A DNA stretch of 64,000 bases from Mytilisepta virgata. Its lineage: Eukaryota > Mollusca > Bivalvia > Mytilida > Mytilidae. Below, piece by piece: positions 22,970 through 32,967 of the stretch; position 1 is the stretch's first letter, and each line of letters begins with the position of its first letter. The notes beneath the pieces were generated by a model. It was given only the letters and a program-made list of their open reading frames with translations. It ran no database searches and was not told where the DNA came from. The translations under genes were made by a program, and so were the position numbers. The stretch spans positions 2,232,001 through 2,296,000 of the forward strand of contig JAPWFG010000026.1 of assembly GCA_028015205.1 (NCBI GenBank). The letters are read 5' to 3'.

Positions 22970-24700
22970 TTATGATAAGTCTATGCTGTATACAAACGCT
23001 TGACCATTTTGATTTAATACAATCAGTTTCATGTAAAATAAATCAATGTTTATCCCCCATGGATTATTCAATCCATCTTTCCAACCAAGTAGTGGTCTAC
23101 TCTTCTTCCCATCAGGTGACAGTACGACGACACTTCTATCATTACTGTGCTGTGCAATGTACACGTTACCACTGTTATCTACAGTTACATCACGTGGATA
23201 GTTCATAACTGACCTTTCATCCAACACCCACAACTTCTCTCCTTTCGTACTGTAACATGTCACGTTGTGTTTCGAGCGTGAGATAGTCTGATATATATTG
23301 TTACCGAATAATGTTATATAAGACAAACCATCCCAGCCATCTTGTCTAACTACGGTAGTTATACTGTCATTCTGTAATTGGATTCTTTGAATTCCCTCCC
23401 CATTAACACAGCACCATAAGGATCCCTTGTGATATATAATACCTTCACACGTCCGTTCGGTTTTAACTTCCTTCTCGATCTTCTCCGTTACGATGTTAAC
23501 AATATGAACCCCTTTGTTTCCTGATACTGCAACTGTTTTGTCGTCAACAACAGTGACGTCATTTAGGTTAGAGAATGGACAGGATATTTGTTTCTGAATT
23601 CTTTCATGTTCCAGTATTATGAGCATTTTGTTTTTATAATCACCAACTATTATTTTGCTGTTCGAAAATCTGCTACAGGAACGAATATCAAGGGACTGTT
23701 TTCCTTTCATAATTTCAAACTTTGACGTAAGATTCAGTTTTAAATCTTCGATGTGTAGTGTGGGCGTTGGTTTAGCGGCTGTTATAATCTGAGCTTGTTT
23801 TTCTTTTTCTGTCGTAAGAATCAATGGTAGAGGAGACGTTTCAGTAGAAACAGACCCCAAACTGGAAACCGAGGACAACAAATCTGTCATCTTGTCGTCA
23901 ATGGTACATTTAAGTTGAATTTGATGTAAACTTTCGTCACCCGACAATGAACTCATATAATTATCTTCCTTGTTGATTTCCCATTCAATATGTTTACTTG
24001 CAATAAAAGTCTGAAGCGGTGACGCGTAGTGTTTCACTGCCGAAGTATCCTTTACCAAACCTTCAATTACTTTCGATTTCTCTGTGAGTGAATTTAACGC
24101 CGAACCTATATTAGCTATAGCATTCTCTTCAGCAATATTTATCTCTTTTAACATTTTCTGTTCCAGGAAATCAAAAACGATGATAACTCTGTTTCGAATT
24201 TCCTTGACTTTATCAATGTGCATCTTTCTTTGTTCTTGAATCAAGGTCAGGTTTTCAGATCGGTTCTTTATCAACTTATTAATGTTCCCTCTTATACTAT
24301 GCAATGTTTCTTCCATGTTGTCTACCAGAGATGACGTATGTGAAGTTTCTGTTATGTCATCAAGTGCCACCAGCTCTTTGCATTCTTTGTGTGTTGACAC
24401 TATACAACTTGGGCAACATAGCATGTCGTGATTTCGGCAATAGATCTGATATTTTGAATCATGATCTTTACAGTAATGCGTTATTTTAACAACCGACAAC
24501 GGAAGTTTGTTGAAGTCGTCAACGGAAATAACGGTATGATTCCTGGTTGCGCGTGAAACCTTGTGATGATTTTGACAGGATGAACACAGGCCTTCCTCAC
24601 ATTCTTGGCACCAGTAGTCGGCAGGTTTTGAGATGTGTTGACTATCACATACAACACAGATGTGGGTTTGAGACGTTGCCATCTGCGCCTTGTTTGTCAC
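22970..24700 (-). CDS. TRIM-like protein: two B-boxes, coiled coil, beta-propeller-like C-terminus, no RING
   Basis: A single uninterrupted 576-residue frame. B-box 1 spans residues 15-55 (C15xxC18, C31xxC34, C39xxC42, H45/H55) and B-box 2 spans 77-107 (CKDH at 77-80, C88, H91, C96xxC99, H104). A charged helical stretch at about 120-240 reads as coiled coil. A serine-rich linker follows, then from about 325 to the end repeated beta-strand blocks of NHL/propeller type (e.g. YPRDVTVDNSGNVYIA near 515). There is no N-terminal RING, so E3 activity is not assured. Intronless TRIM-like genes with this layout are greatly expanded in bivalves and are often annotated as TRIM45/56/71-like. The role is probably in innate immune or ubiquitin-linked signalling (inference). 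The start is the first ATG; a second in-frame Met at residue 7 (MATSQTH) is an alternative. Confidence 0.9.
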   Translation of the reverse strand: MTNKAQMATSQTHICVVCDSQHISKPADYWCQECEEGLCSSCQNHHKVSRATRNHTVISVDDFNKLPLSVVKITHYCKDHDSKYQIYCRNHDMLCCPSCIVSTHKECKELVALDDITETSHTSSLVDNMEETLHSIRGNINKLIKNRSENLTLIQEQRKMHIDKVKEIRNRVIIVFDFLEQKMLKEINIAEENAIANIGSALNSLTEKSKVIEGLVKDTSAVKHYASPLQTFIASKHIEWEINKEDNYMSSLSGDESLHQIQLKCTIDDKMTDLLSSVSSLGSVSTETSPLPLILTTEKEKQAQIITAAKPTPTLHIEDLKLNLTSKFEIMKGKQSLDIRSCSRFSNSKIIVGDYKNKMLIILEHERIQKQISCPFSNLNDVTVVDDKTVAVSGNKGVHIVNIVTEKIEKEVKTERTCEGIIYHKGSLWCCVNGEGIQRIQLQNDSITTVVRQDGWDGLSYITLFGNNIYQTISRSKHNVTCYSTKGEKLWVLDERSVMNYPRDVTVDNSGNVYIAQHSNDRSVVVLSPDGKKSRPLLGWKDGLNNPWGINIDLFYMKLIVLNQNGQAFVYSIDLS

Positions 24701-26328
24701 GAGATAATTTTTTTACTGTAAATTAGAAAAATAATTTGGATTAAGTATGATATTCTACCGAATGTTGTGTAAAATTGAATGTAGTAAATAGATTGTAAGT
24801 TAATAAGTTAGTGCATAATTTTACTGTTATTTTTTTTAAATTTTAGATCTGAGCCAACATTTTACTAGCATATTTATTTCCTATTTATTTTCCTACCCCC
24901 GTCCCCTTACCCCCTGGAATAATCGTTATTATTATAGGGATATACTATTTTTTTTATATAATGTATACTATAAGTTTCTGAAGTTCTTTCTAAATCGGCT
25001 CCATTAAATAGACACTATAAACACTGATAAATAATGAAATACATGAATCGTCAGGTAAATTATCATAAAATTCTTAGTAATGAATAAACTATATAGTAGT
25101 GTGTCCCCGCCTTCAACATCATGCCCTTCCTTTATACATTGATTTTAACTCATACATTCGTATATGTAAGTCAAAAAAGTACGAGATTTCTAGGACGTGA
25201 AACAGCCTGTTTTAAAATGTATGTGACCGTAGGATGTCAGATCGAGCCCCCTCCCGTTCCTTATATAAAATTGGGAAATATTTCTAACAGCATTAACCTT
25301 TGAATTTTAAATTAATTTTCTGTAAAAAAAATCTGGTATGTTTCACTTCTATGATCATTTGAACATGTTGAATATGATCTCCAAAATATTATTTTCGTCG
25401 GCTTGAGACTTCTGTTTCCAACTGACAGAATGAATATAAACACTAAAATTCGTCATTTTTTTTGCTAATTAGTTCAGTGAAGTTTTTATCAATTAACTTC
25501 TTAATAATTAGGTGAAATATATTGAAATCATAAAATTACTGAAGAGAAATTTTTATTATAGAAGTTCACCATAGGGTTTTCTGAGGACAAAATAAATGTA
25601 TTAGAGCACAGATACACTTCTGTAGATTCTGAACAGAATATAACATACATTTTCCATTTTATATATCATGTGTATGGAGTGCGCTACATCTTTTAAACGC
25701 CAAAACATTTCTAAAACAGGCAGTTTGACGTTAGAGAGATCTTGCACTAAAGACACATATGATGGCTCTGGGAGTCCTTCCACGTGTCACCCCCATTTAT
25801 CTTTCAAAATTCATTACAATTTGTTATGCTTCAAATGGTTACAATATGCTGATTATTTCTTACTTTTAAGTATTCAATTCGATGAAGTAGAGTCCGTTTG
25901 GTGTGTTAGTAGTATATATGCATTTCTAAATTACAATCCAAAGATACTAATATTAGATATAGTAAATTTATACTATGCTGTTTACGACGCATTTCAAGGA
26001 GTTACCTCTCATCAGCAGCATTAAAACCGAAACATTTGGAAGACCAAAAACCAAACTTATATAAACAAGAAGTACTCACCCAAAAATACCGAAATTGGAA
26101 GCCAAATTTCAGCTAAGGAGATCCACCATGTGCAAACAAGGAATGAACCCTTAGTATTTCTATTATTTTTGAATTTTGCTAAATACTGATAATTTCTGTA
26201 ACAAATCAATGATAAATCATGTCAGACAAGTCTGACGAATGGGTTGGCGAATAGCCTGGGGGACCTAGAGTCTACCAGCAGAGGCATCATCCCAGGGGTT
26301 TCAAAATAACAATCCAAAGATACTAATA
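24701..26328. other. Intergenic region upstream of the TRIM-like gene
   Basis: AT-rich, no recognised gene. Frames at 25601-25783 (minus) and 25668-26024 (plus) have no recognisable domain. A 20-bp direct repeat ACAATCCAAAGATACTAATA occurs at 25933-25952 and 26309-26328, the second copy ending exactly at the next transposon. Confidence 0.4.
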
Positions 26329-26445
26329 CTAAAGTCGTATTTGTGGAGGAACCGGAAGTGACGTCACCGGAAGCGAAAATGACGTCTAATATAAGCACTT
26401 GCAGGACGACTGGAGCTCATTCTACAGGAAAGAAAGACGTCTTAA

Positions 26446-26928
26446 ATGTATACCTGTGACATATGTGGATACCAGTCCAAGCGAAACTTCAACCTAATAG
26501 TGCGACACAAAAAGAATGCACACGGTATGGAAGAGGATTCAACAGACTTTAGCTGATAATGAGGAATCGGAACAAAGTAGTGAACATGAGTCCACGAAGA
26601 CTCCGAAGAGCAATGCGAACAGTCTCCATGGGAGGTCCTTTTGAATAGAACATTTCAAGTACATCAATCGGAATACTCAGAGAAAGTAAACTAACTAGTC
26701 GAAGCCGGAATAGAAGAAGACGAGGCACGCTTGACAGCATATAGAGACATGAATAAAGACCCCGTACATAGAAAGATCAAGAAAACTGCTAAACGCTTGA
26801 GAGAAGAGGAAGACTACGAATCAAAAGAATCATATGAATATGCCATAGAAAAACGAAAATATCTGCTCAACCGTGTATTGAATGACTACGACCCACCACC
26901 AGCTGAAGACAGCAATGACTCTGTGTGA
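26446..26928 (+). pseudogene. Broken gene: C2H2-type finger followed by acidic and basic helical segments
   Basis: The frame starting at 26446 reads MYTCDICGYQSKRNF and has C-x2-C-x13-H-x4-H spacing, stopping after 36 codons. An acidic stretch (ESEQSSEHESTK) continues in a different frame and stops near 26630. A third frame then carries EEDEARLTAYRDMNKD to KRKYLLNRVLNDYD and ends at 26926-26928. At least two frame disruptions show it is not intact. Its position just inside a TIR suggests it was the element's own gene, not a host gene. No family recognised beyond the finger. Confidence 0.5.
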
Positions 26929-27130
26929 CGGAGGAATTGGAACATATTACAAAGAAGGGAAGGAGGGTAATGCAGCCTATATATGTTTATACATATATAT
27001 AGCCAGTCACAAGCCTGGATAAATGCAAAGTGGCCTTTCAAATGACCTGGATGTAAGGGTGCTCTCGCACAGATCCAATCTTTGACTAACGAAAATCGAC
27101 CACCACTAGCAGCAGCAGCCCCAAAACCGA

Positions 27131-27720
27131 AATGAGCACGCGAGTAAGGTCATGATTAGCGATGAGCAGCAAAGAGCAAGAGAAAAACACCGATGAACAA
27201 GAGTAGAGCAGCGATGACCAACAGCAACAAGCAGCAGGACCGAAATGAGCACGCGAGTAAGGTCATGATTAGTGATGAGCAACAAAGAGCAAGAGAAAAA
27301 CAGCGATGAGCAAGAGAGGAGCAGTGATGACGAACAGCAACAAGCAGCAGGACCGAAATGAGCACGCGAGTAAGGTCATGATTAGCGATGAGCAGCAAAG
27401 AGCAAGAGAAAAACAGCGAGGAGCTGCGATGACCAACAGCAACAAGCAGCAGGACCGAAATGAGCATACGAGTAAGGTCATGATTAAGGATGAGCAGCAA
27501 AGAGCAAGAGAAAAGCAGCGACGAGCAAGAGAAGAGAGAGAAGAGAACCGATGACGAACAGCAACAAGCAGAATGACCAAATGAGCACGCGAGTAAGGTC
27601 ATGATTAGCGATGAGCAGCAAAGAGCAAGAGAAAAACAGCGATGACGAATGGCAACAAGCACCATGAACGAAATGAGCACGCGAGTAAGGTCATGATTAG
27701 CGATGAGCAGCAAAGAGAAA
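27131..27720 (+). repeat. Tandem array, six units of about 92-121 bp
   Basis: Units start (AATGAGCACGCGAGTAAGG) near 27131, 27243, 27357, 27459, 27580 and 27672. Each contains TCATGATTAGCGATGAGCAG, CAAAGAGCAAGAGAAAAAC and CAACAGCAACAAGCAGCA. Unit length varies through gain or loss of AGCAAGAGA blocks. Open frames on both strands (up to 185 aa) arise from the repeat. On the plus strand the repeat peptide NEHASKVMISDEQQRAREKQ continues the charged character of the preceding pseudogene, so a decayed coding repeat is possible. Confidence 0.75.
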
Positions 27721-27730
27721 GAGAAAAACT

Positions 27731-28177
27731 GACGTCACTTCCCTAAGTAAACAATGGAAAATGGCGCGAAAATCCACTACTTCCGGTTGCGCAATCACAT
27801 TCGGTTCCGCCTACACATGCGCAGACGATACATTCGGTCTCAGCACGTGACTTACGTCACTTCCGTAAACAAATCATGGGAAAATGGACGGAAAATCATC
27901 ACTTCCGGTTGTGCATGCGCGCAAACCTTTTCCGGGTACTTCCGGTTCCGGGGTCACATGCGCAGACCACACATCCGGGTCCCAGCACATGACTTACGTC
28001 ACTTCCGTAAAGATATGGCGAAAAAATCCACTACTTCCGGTTGCGCATGCGCGCAATCCACTTCCGTGTAATTTCGCTTCCGGTCGCTGACTTCCGGTTC
28101 CGGTGGCGTCAGTTCCGGTGACGTCATTTCCGCTTATGGTGACGTCACTTCCGGCTCCTCCACAAATACGACTTTAG
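27731..28177 (+). promoter_or_regulatory. CpG-rich block with NRF1-, ETS-, CRE- and YY1-like motifs
   Basis: Seen directly: GCGCATGCGC-type sites near 27912 and 28042 (plus CATGCGCAGAC at about 27813 and 27957), many ACTTCCGG/CCGGAAGT sites, TGACGTCA at about 27731, 28118 and 28140 with TTACGTCACTTCC at about 27850 and 27991, CACGTG near 27846 and AAAATGGCGCG near 27770. The first 300 bp are about 2.5 copies of a 125-140-bp unit. In animals these match NRF1, ETS/GABPA, CREB, E-box and YY1 sites typical of CpG-island promoters. Promoter activity is inference. Confidence 0.5.
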
Positions 28178-28280
28178 AACCGCATATATACTTCTTGTGT
28201 TTTACGGTTTATTATCCAAATTAGATAAAATTGTCTTTGAAATATCTGTTTCGTACAAATATAAGCTACATGTATGAAAG

Positions 28281-28600
28281 AGGACAAGTATATTTAAGGA
28301 GCAAATAAGAAGACTCAATTAGACAGACAATTCCGGGAAGACAAATAAACAACCAAAAGCAAAACAAAATAAACACTGAAAACTAAAACACAATGACCAA
28401 CACAAACTCCTATAAAAACCAGGAGTGAACTCAGGTGCTCCAGAAGGTTAAGCAGCTCCTGCTCCATATACGCCAGTTCCTGCTCCATATACGGCACCCA
28501 TCGTGAAGTTCAACAAAGTCAATCCAGTGGTAAACACAAATCGGTGGAGGTACATAAAATGTCATGACGGTGGGAACAGATCCAACAACATCTTAAACGT
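28281..28600 (-). repeat. Dispersed repeat family D, longest copy
   Basis: Contains TATTTAAGGAGCAAATAAG, CAATTAGACAGACAATTCCG, CTATAAAAACCAGGAGTGAA, a local duplication of CAGCTCCTGCTCCATATACG, and TCAATCCAGTGGTAAACACA. Equivalent in order to 45075-45385. Not classified. Confidence 0.6.
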
Positions 28601-29116
28601 CCGTAAAAACTTATCCTTGATAAGATCCTGGTTAAGAACCTTAGCAACTCACGCTTGCCCTTTAAAGTTGGATAAGCTGAGAAATGTAGACGCCATATGC
28701 AGGTAGTGCTGGTATATTGCTACTCAGGAAGGGAATGTTACCAATAGGAAAGTTGAAGTCATCACATCAATCAAAGAGATTCAAAACTATTTTAGGGCTG
28801 ATTGTGCATTTATACTCGTATCTAATCAACTAAAATTGAACACACAAATTAAATTAGTATTCCATTGTAAATTCCTATGCGTGGGGGAGATAAACAGTCA
28901 TGATGTATTGGGTTCTAAATTTAAAAACACTAAGACTTCACTTTTCCAATTATCAACGTCCGTGTCACTAGCAGCAGCGGTGTATGGTATATACTTTTTC
29001 CAATCAATTCGCTATTCCTGTTCTTTTCACAAGTGTACAGATTTACTGGAAAGGGTTCGGCTGATAACGCAAAAATTAATCAAACAGGGGACCTGTATGT
29101 TGTTCCAAGAACGAAA
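28601..29116. other. Unique spacer before the tandem segmental array
   Basis: No gene recognised. The 97-residue plus-strand frame at 28836-29129 runs into the first 45-bp repeat and is not supported. Confidence 0.35.
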
Positions 29117-29560
29117 GATCTGTAACTGATATGTAACCATTTTATAAGAAAGCCTCAAAAAGATTTGTAATGGTATGTAACTAGTTTTTAAAATAGAGAC
29201 AAAAAAACTTTGTAATTGGTATGTAACCAGTTTATAATAAAGATCCAAAAAGATTTGTAACTGATATGTAACTATTTTATAAGAAAGCTTAAAAAATATT
29301 TGTAACTGGTATGTAACCACTTTATAATAGAGACCCAAAAAGATCTGTAACTGGTATGTAACTAGTTTATAAAATAAAGACAAAAAACATTGTAACTGGT
29401 ATGTAACCAGTTTATAATAAAGACCCAAAAATATTTGTAACTAGTATGTAACTAGTTTATAAAATAAAGATTAAAAAGATCTGTAACTGATATGTAACCA
29501 TTTTATAAGAAAGCATCAAAAAAATCTGTAACTGGTATGTAACCAGTTTATAAAATGAAT
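29117..29560 (+). repeat. 45-bp satellite, array 1 (about 10 units)
   Basis: The unit period is exactly 45 bp (ATGTAAC at 29266, 29311, 29356, 29401), consensus TTTGTAACTGGTATGTAACC then AGTTTATAATAAAGACCCAA. Alternating variants (CAGTTTATAAT, TAGTTTATAAA, CATTTTATAAG) suggest a multi-unit order. Because 45 is divisible by 3, the minus strand stays open with a 15-residue repeat (FLGLYYKLVTYQLQI); this is not evidence of a gene. Confidence 0.85.
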
Positions 29561-29647
29561 TTTAAAAAGTAAATATCATACAGTAAGTCATCAAGTAACT
29601 GCTGCAGACATTTATGATTTTTCTACATTATGTATTCTTATTATTAC

Positions 29648-29997
29648 AACGTCAGGGTACCCAAATCGCCCAGTGTACCCAGATCGCCCACCCTCTTTTA
29701 TTTCGTCACTGTAAACACTGATGGAAAATTTCCTTGTGCGGATGAGAGAAAGTTTTGTAGCTTTAACAGACAGGAACGAATTTTGTGCACTGAAGTTTCA
29801 TTGGATCTATTCACTGCCTGGATCAAAATCACGGCACCACGCGACCTTTGAGCCGGTGCTGGCAGAAAATATATGTGTGGAAAACATATGTGTAGTCTAC
29901 TTGTTCAAAAATAAAAATCAACAATGTTTTTATAACAGTTTCTCCGCAATGGTCGGAAACCACGCTCCGAACTGGGCGAATTGGGTACCCCGACGTT
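29648..29997. mobile_element. MITE with GGGTACCC-type TIR, copy in segment 1
   Basis: Ends AACGTCAGGGTACCCAAATC and, on the other strand, AACGTCGGGGTACCCAATTC; TIR about 28 bp. Also present at 32583-32967 and 36391-36782 as part of the larger duplication. Target duplication not evident. Confidence 0.65.
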
Positions 29998-30089
29998 AAA
30001 TTGTTTATAACAAAATTATTGTAATCAATGAAATTATTGTATCTAAATCTATTTTAATTATTCTGCTCCTTTGTGGGCGTCTTGATTGA

Positions 30090-31250
30090 CAATAAAATAT
30101 TTGTTTGTTTGTTTATTTTTAACAATTGCAGGTGTATTGATGATGTACTTACTCATGGTACTGTTGATCAATTTATCCAAACAGCTACATTAATTGAACA
30201 AAGCTTATACAAATATTAAATGCTGTTCTTTTTCAGCTCTTACTATAAATATCGAAAATGGAGAGATACGTACAAAATCTATGATTAAAGGGACGATTTC
30301 AGTAATTTTCAAATTAACTTCCCCTTTCTTGACGCAGACGTACCTGTGACATCATCGTATGGATTTTACGTATCACATCTTGTACGTTTTGCACGAATTT
30401 GCTTTCGGCTAGAAAATTTTAACGAGCAAAACCATACGATTTCTAAAAAAACTTCTATTACAGGGTTATAAATTTCACAAGTTGCTTAATGCTATTAACA
30501 AGTTTTATATCAAATCAAATCAAATCAAATCAAATAGTTACTTTATTGTCATAGAAATCAAATATATGATTTGTGACAAACAAAACAAATAAATCGAACA
30601 TACATCAAATTAATCAATATAACATTTAAACATCAGTCAAAATTAAAATTGGGTCTTCCGTCCTCAGTTCTATATTAGATATCAACATCTTCAGAATAGC
30701 ACTTATCATCCTAGGTTTTACTGTAATATCGTGAATAAACGCAAAAGTCTCGCTTAGTATCCCACAGAAAATTGGTAGTCACTTAAGATGTTTTCACAGT
30801 AAGGGCTACAAATGTAAAAATTACTCTTTCTCCCAATGACTTGAAGACTTTAAATTCATACTGGCCTCTCACGAAAACCGCCGATTTCTATTCAACTCAA
30901 TGACGAGGTAGCACTAAACCCTTTATGGGAGTGTTATTTCTGATTTTTTGTTTTGTTTATTAGAACGACAGTATCCGACCTGCAGCTATGAGAGCCTTAG
31001 CAAGTTTTAGACTTAAACGAGCACATTTCGACTCTAATATCTAAATTATGTACCGTCCTCTCTAATTTTGCAGTTCCAGAAAGCGGTCACCTTTGTTGGT
31101 AATCATACTGTATTGGTTTTTATAGTGTGTTTTATACACCAGAGTGTCAGGATAGATAAGGGGGAGGTATGGGCAGGATTAATAGAATAGAGAATGGAAA
31201 CGGGGAATGTGTCAAAGAGACAACAACCCGACCAAAGAGCAGAAAACAGC
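30090..31250. repeat. Two retroelement-like 3' tails and a dispersed-repeat fragment (segment 1)
   Basis: At 30090 GACAATAAAATATTTG runs into (GTTT)n, and at 30513 (AAATC)n is followed by TACTTTATTGTCATAG, the inverse of a GACAATAAAGTA tail: two AATAAA-plus-simple-repeat ends facing opposite ways, as left by non-LTR elements. At about 31190 GAATGTGTCAAAGAGACAAC begins a fragment of the family also present, inverted, at 54497-54668. Frames here of 65-100 aa recur in each segment and have no recognisable domain. Confidence 0.5.
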
Positions 31251-32024
31251 TGTTTCCCACCACTGTTCAGTGTCTGTATCAAGTCAAACTATCCTGACTC
31301 TGTTGTGTTCCTGTTTTTCTTTTGTGCTTTATTGTGTTATTTTGTCCGGAGTTCTGTCAGTTGGGTTGCTTTGTTTGATTGGTCACTGTAGACCTTTCCT
31401 GTTATCCATTTTGTTGTTTATCTTTACTAACTGTCCTCTGCTGAGGACTGATTTTCGGATTGCTTTTCTCGTTCACTTTAGTTACTGTAACAAAGTAATT
31501 TATAAATGATTTCCAAATCAATGATTTTTACTGTTTGGATAGCCTACGTACACTACTTGCAGTCTATTAAAACCAAATTAAAAATAACATTTCCCGATTC
31601 AAGGTTTTTAAAATCAGTATATACATATTTTACCTACTAGTATTAGTAAGTTTTTACCCAAACATATTAGGAGGCAGAATCAGTTATTTTTTGTCTTTGC
31701 AATGTAGAATGTTTCTATTAAAATAATTTGATATCAAGGCCAACAACAACAGAAATCTATTCCCAGCTATCGATAGAATCATTACAATTATTATACAGGA
31801 TAAACAAGTAAATACAACAATAAAATAAATTAAATTGTTAGCCATACCTTAATATACAGTGCTCAATTTCTAGTCAGTTCATCTCATAAGAATAAGACGT
31901 AGATATGGTAGAGTATTATCATTCCACAACAGTTACATTTTATTTTACGCATGCAGCATCATGTTCATAGAGCATTATTATTCAAGTCATGCAAAATCTA
32001 TAAAGAACTCGTGACAAGGAAAAA

Positions 32025-32475
32025 AGACCCAAAAAGATTTGTAATTGATATGTAACCTTTTTATAAGAAAGCCTCAAAAAGATTTGTAACTGGTATGTAA
32101 CTAGTTTTTAAAATAAAGACAAAAACACATTGTAACTGGTATGTAACCAGTTTATAATAAAGACCAAAAACATTTGTAACTGGTATGTAACCATTTTATA
32201 AGAAAGCCTCAAAAAGATTTGTAACTGGTATGTAACCACTTTATAATAGAGACCCAAAAAGATCTGTAACTGGTATGTAATTAATTTATAAAATAAAGAC
32301 AAAAAACATTGTAACTGGTATGTAACCAGTTTATAATAAAGACCCAAAAAGATTTGTAACTGGTATGTAACTAGTTTATAAAATAAAGATAAAAAAGATT
32401 TGTAACTGATATGTAACCATTTTATAAGAAAGCATCAAAAAGATTTGTAACTGGTATGTAACCAGTTTATAAAAT
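32025..32475 (+). repeat. 45-bp satellite, array 2
   Basis: About ten units of the same 45-bp repeat as array 1, opening the second segment. Confidence 0.85.
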
Positions 32476-32582
32476 GAATTTTAAAAAGTAAATATCAAAC
32501 AGTAAGTCATCAAGTAACTGCTGCAGACATTTATGATTTTTCTACATTATGTATTCTTTTTTTTTCTTTTTTTTTTTATTAC

Positions 32583-32967
32583 AACGTCAGGGTACCAAAA
32601 TCGCCCTGTGTACCCAGATCGCCCACACTCTTTTATTTCGTCACTGTAAACACTGATGGAAAATTTTCTTGTGCGGATGAAAGTTTTGTAGCTTTGACAG
32701 ACAGGAACGAATTTTGTGCACTGAAATTTCGTTGGATCTATTCACTACCTGGGCAAGTTGGGTTCCCCTCCAAAATCACGGAACCACGCGATCTTTGAGC
32801 CGGTTCTGGCAGAAAATCAATAAGTGTATACACGCCAAATATATGTGTGGAAAACACTTGTGTAATCTACTTGTTCAAAAATAAAAATCAACAATGTTTT
32901 TATAACAGTATCTTCGCAATGGTCGGAAACCACGCTCCGAACTGGGCGAACTGGGTACCCCGACGTT
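32583..32967. mobile_element. MITE with GGGTACCC-type TIR, copy in segment 2
   Basis: Begins AACGTCAGGGTACC and ends GGGTACCCCGACGTT. Contains about 35 bp (CTGGGCAAGTTGGGTTCCCC region) absent from the copy at 29648. Confidence 0.65.

Larger units (their letters stand above)
26329..28177 (+). mobile_element. TIR element with zinc-finger gene remnant, tandem array and CpG-rich promoter-like block
   Basis: Inverted termini CTAAAGTCGTATTTGTGGAG (left) and the same read from the right, extending about 60 bp with few mismatches and including CCGGAAGTGACGTCACC on both sides. Order inside: left TIR with two GACGTC sites, a broken C2H2-type reading frame (26446-26928), an array of about 102-bp units (27131-27720), then a CpG-rich block (27731-28177) with repeated ACTTCCGG, TGACGTCA and GCGCATGCGC motifs running into the right TIR. 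No target duplication found and no transposase recognised; superfamily unassigned. Base composition is far more GC/CpG-rich than the surroundings. Confidence 0.7.

Noticed and set aside
27156..27713. 185-residue cysteine/serine/leucine-rich minus-strand frame
   Set aside because: Created by translating the tandem array on the wrong strand; no start context, no homology recognised.
27754..28071. 105-residue plus-strand frame in the CpG-rich block
   Set aside because: It reads through repeated ETS/NRF1-like motifs; composition reflects the motifs rather than a protein.
29027..29428. 133-residue frame with 15-residue repeats as a repeat protein gene
   Set aside because: Any 45-bp satellite gives such a frame when one phase lacks stops; the frame starts and ends arbitrarily in the array.
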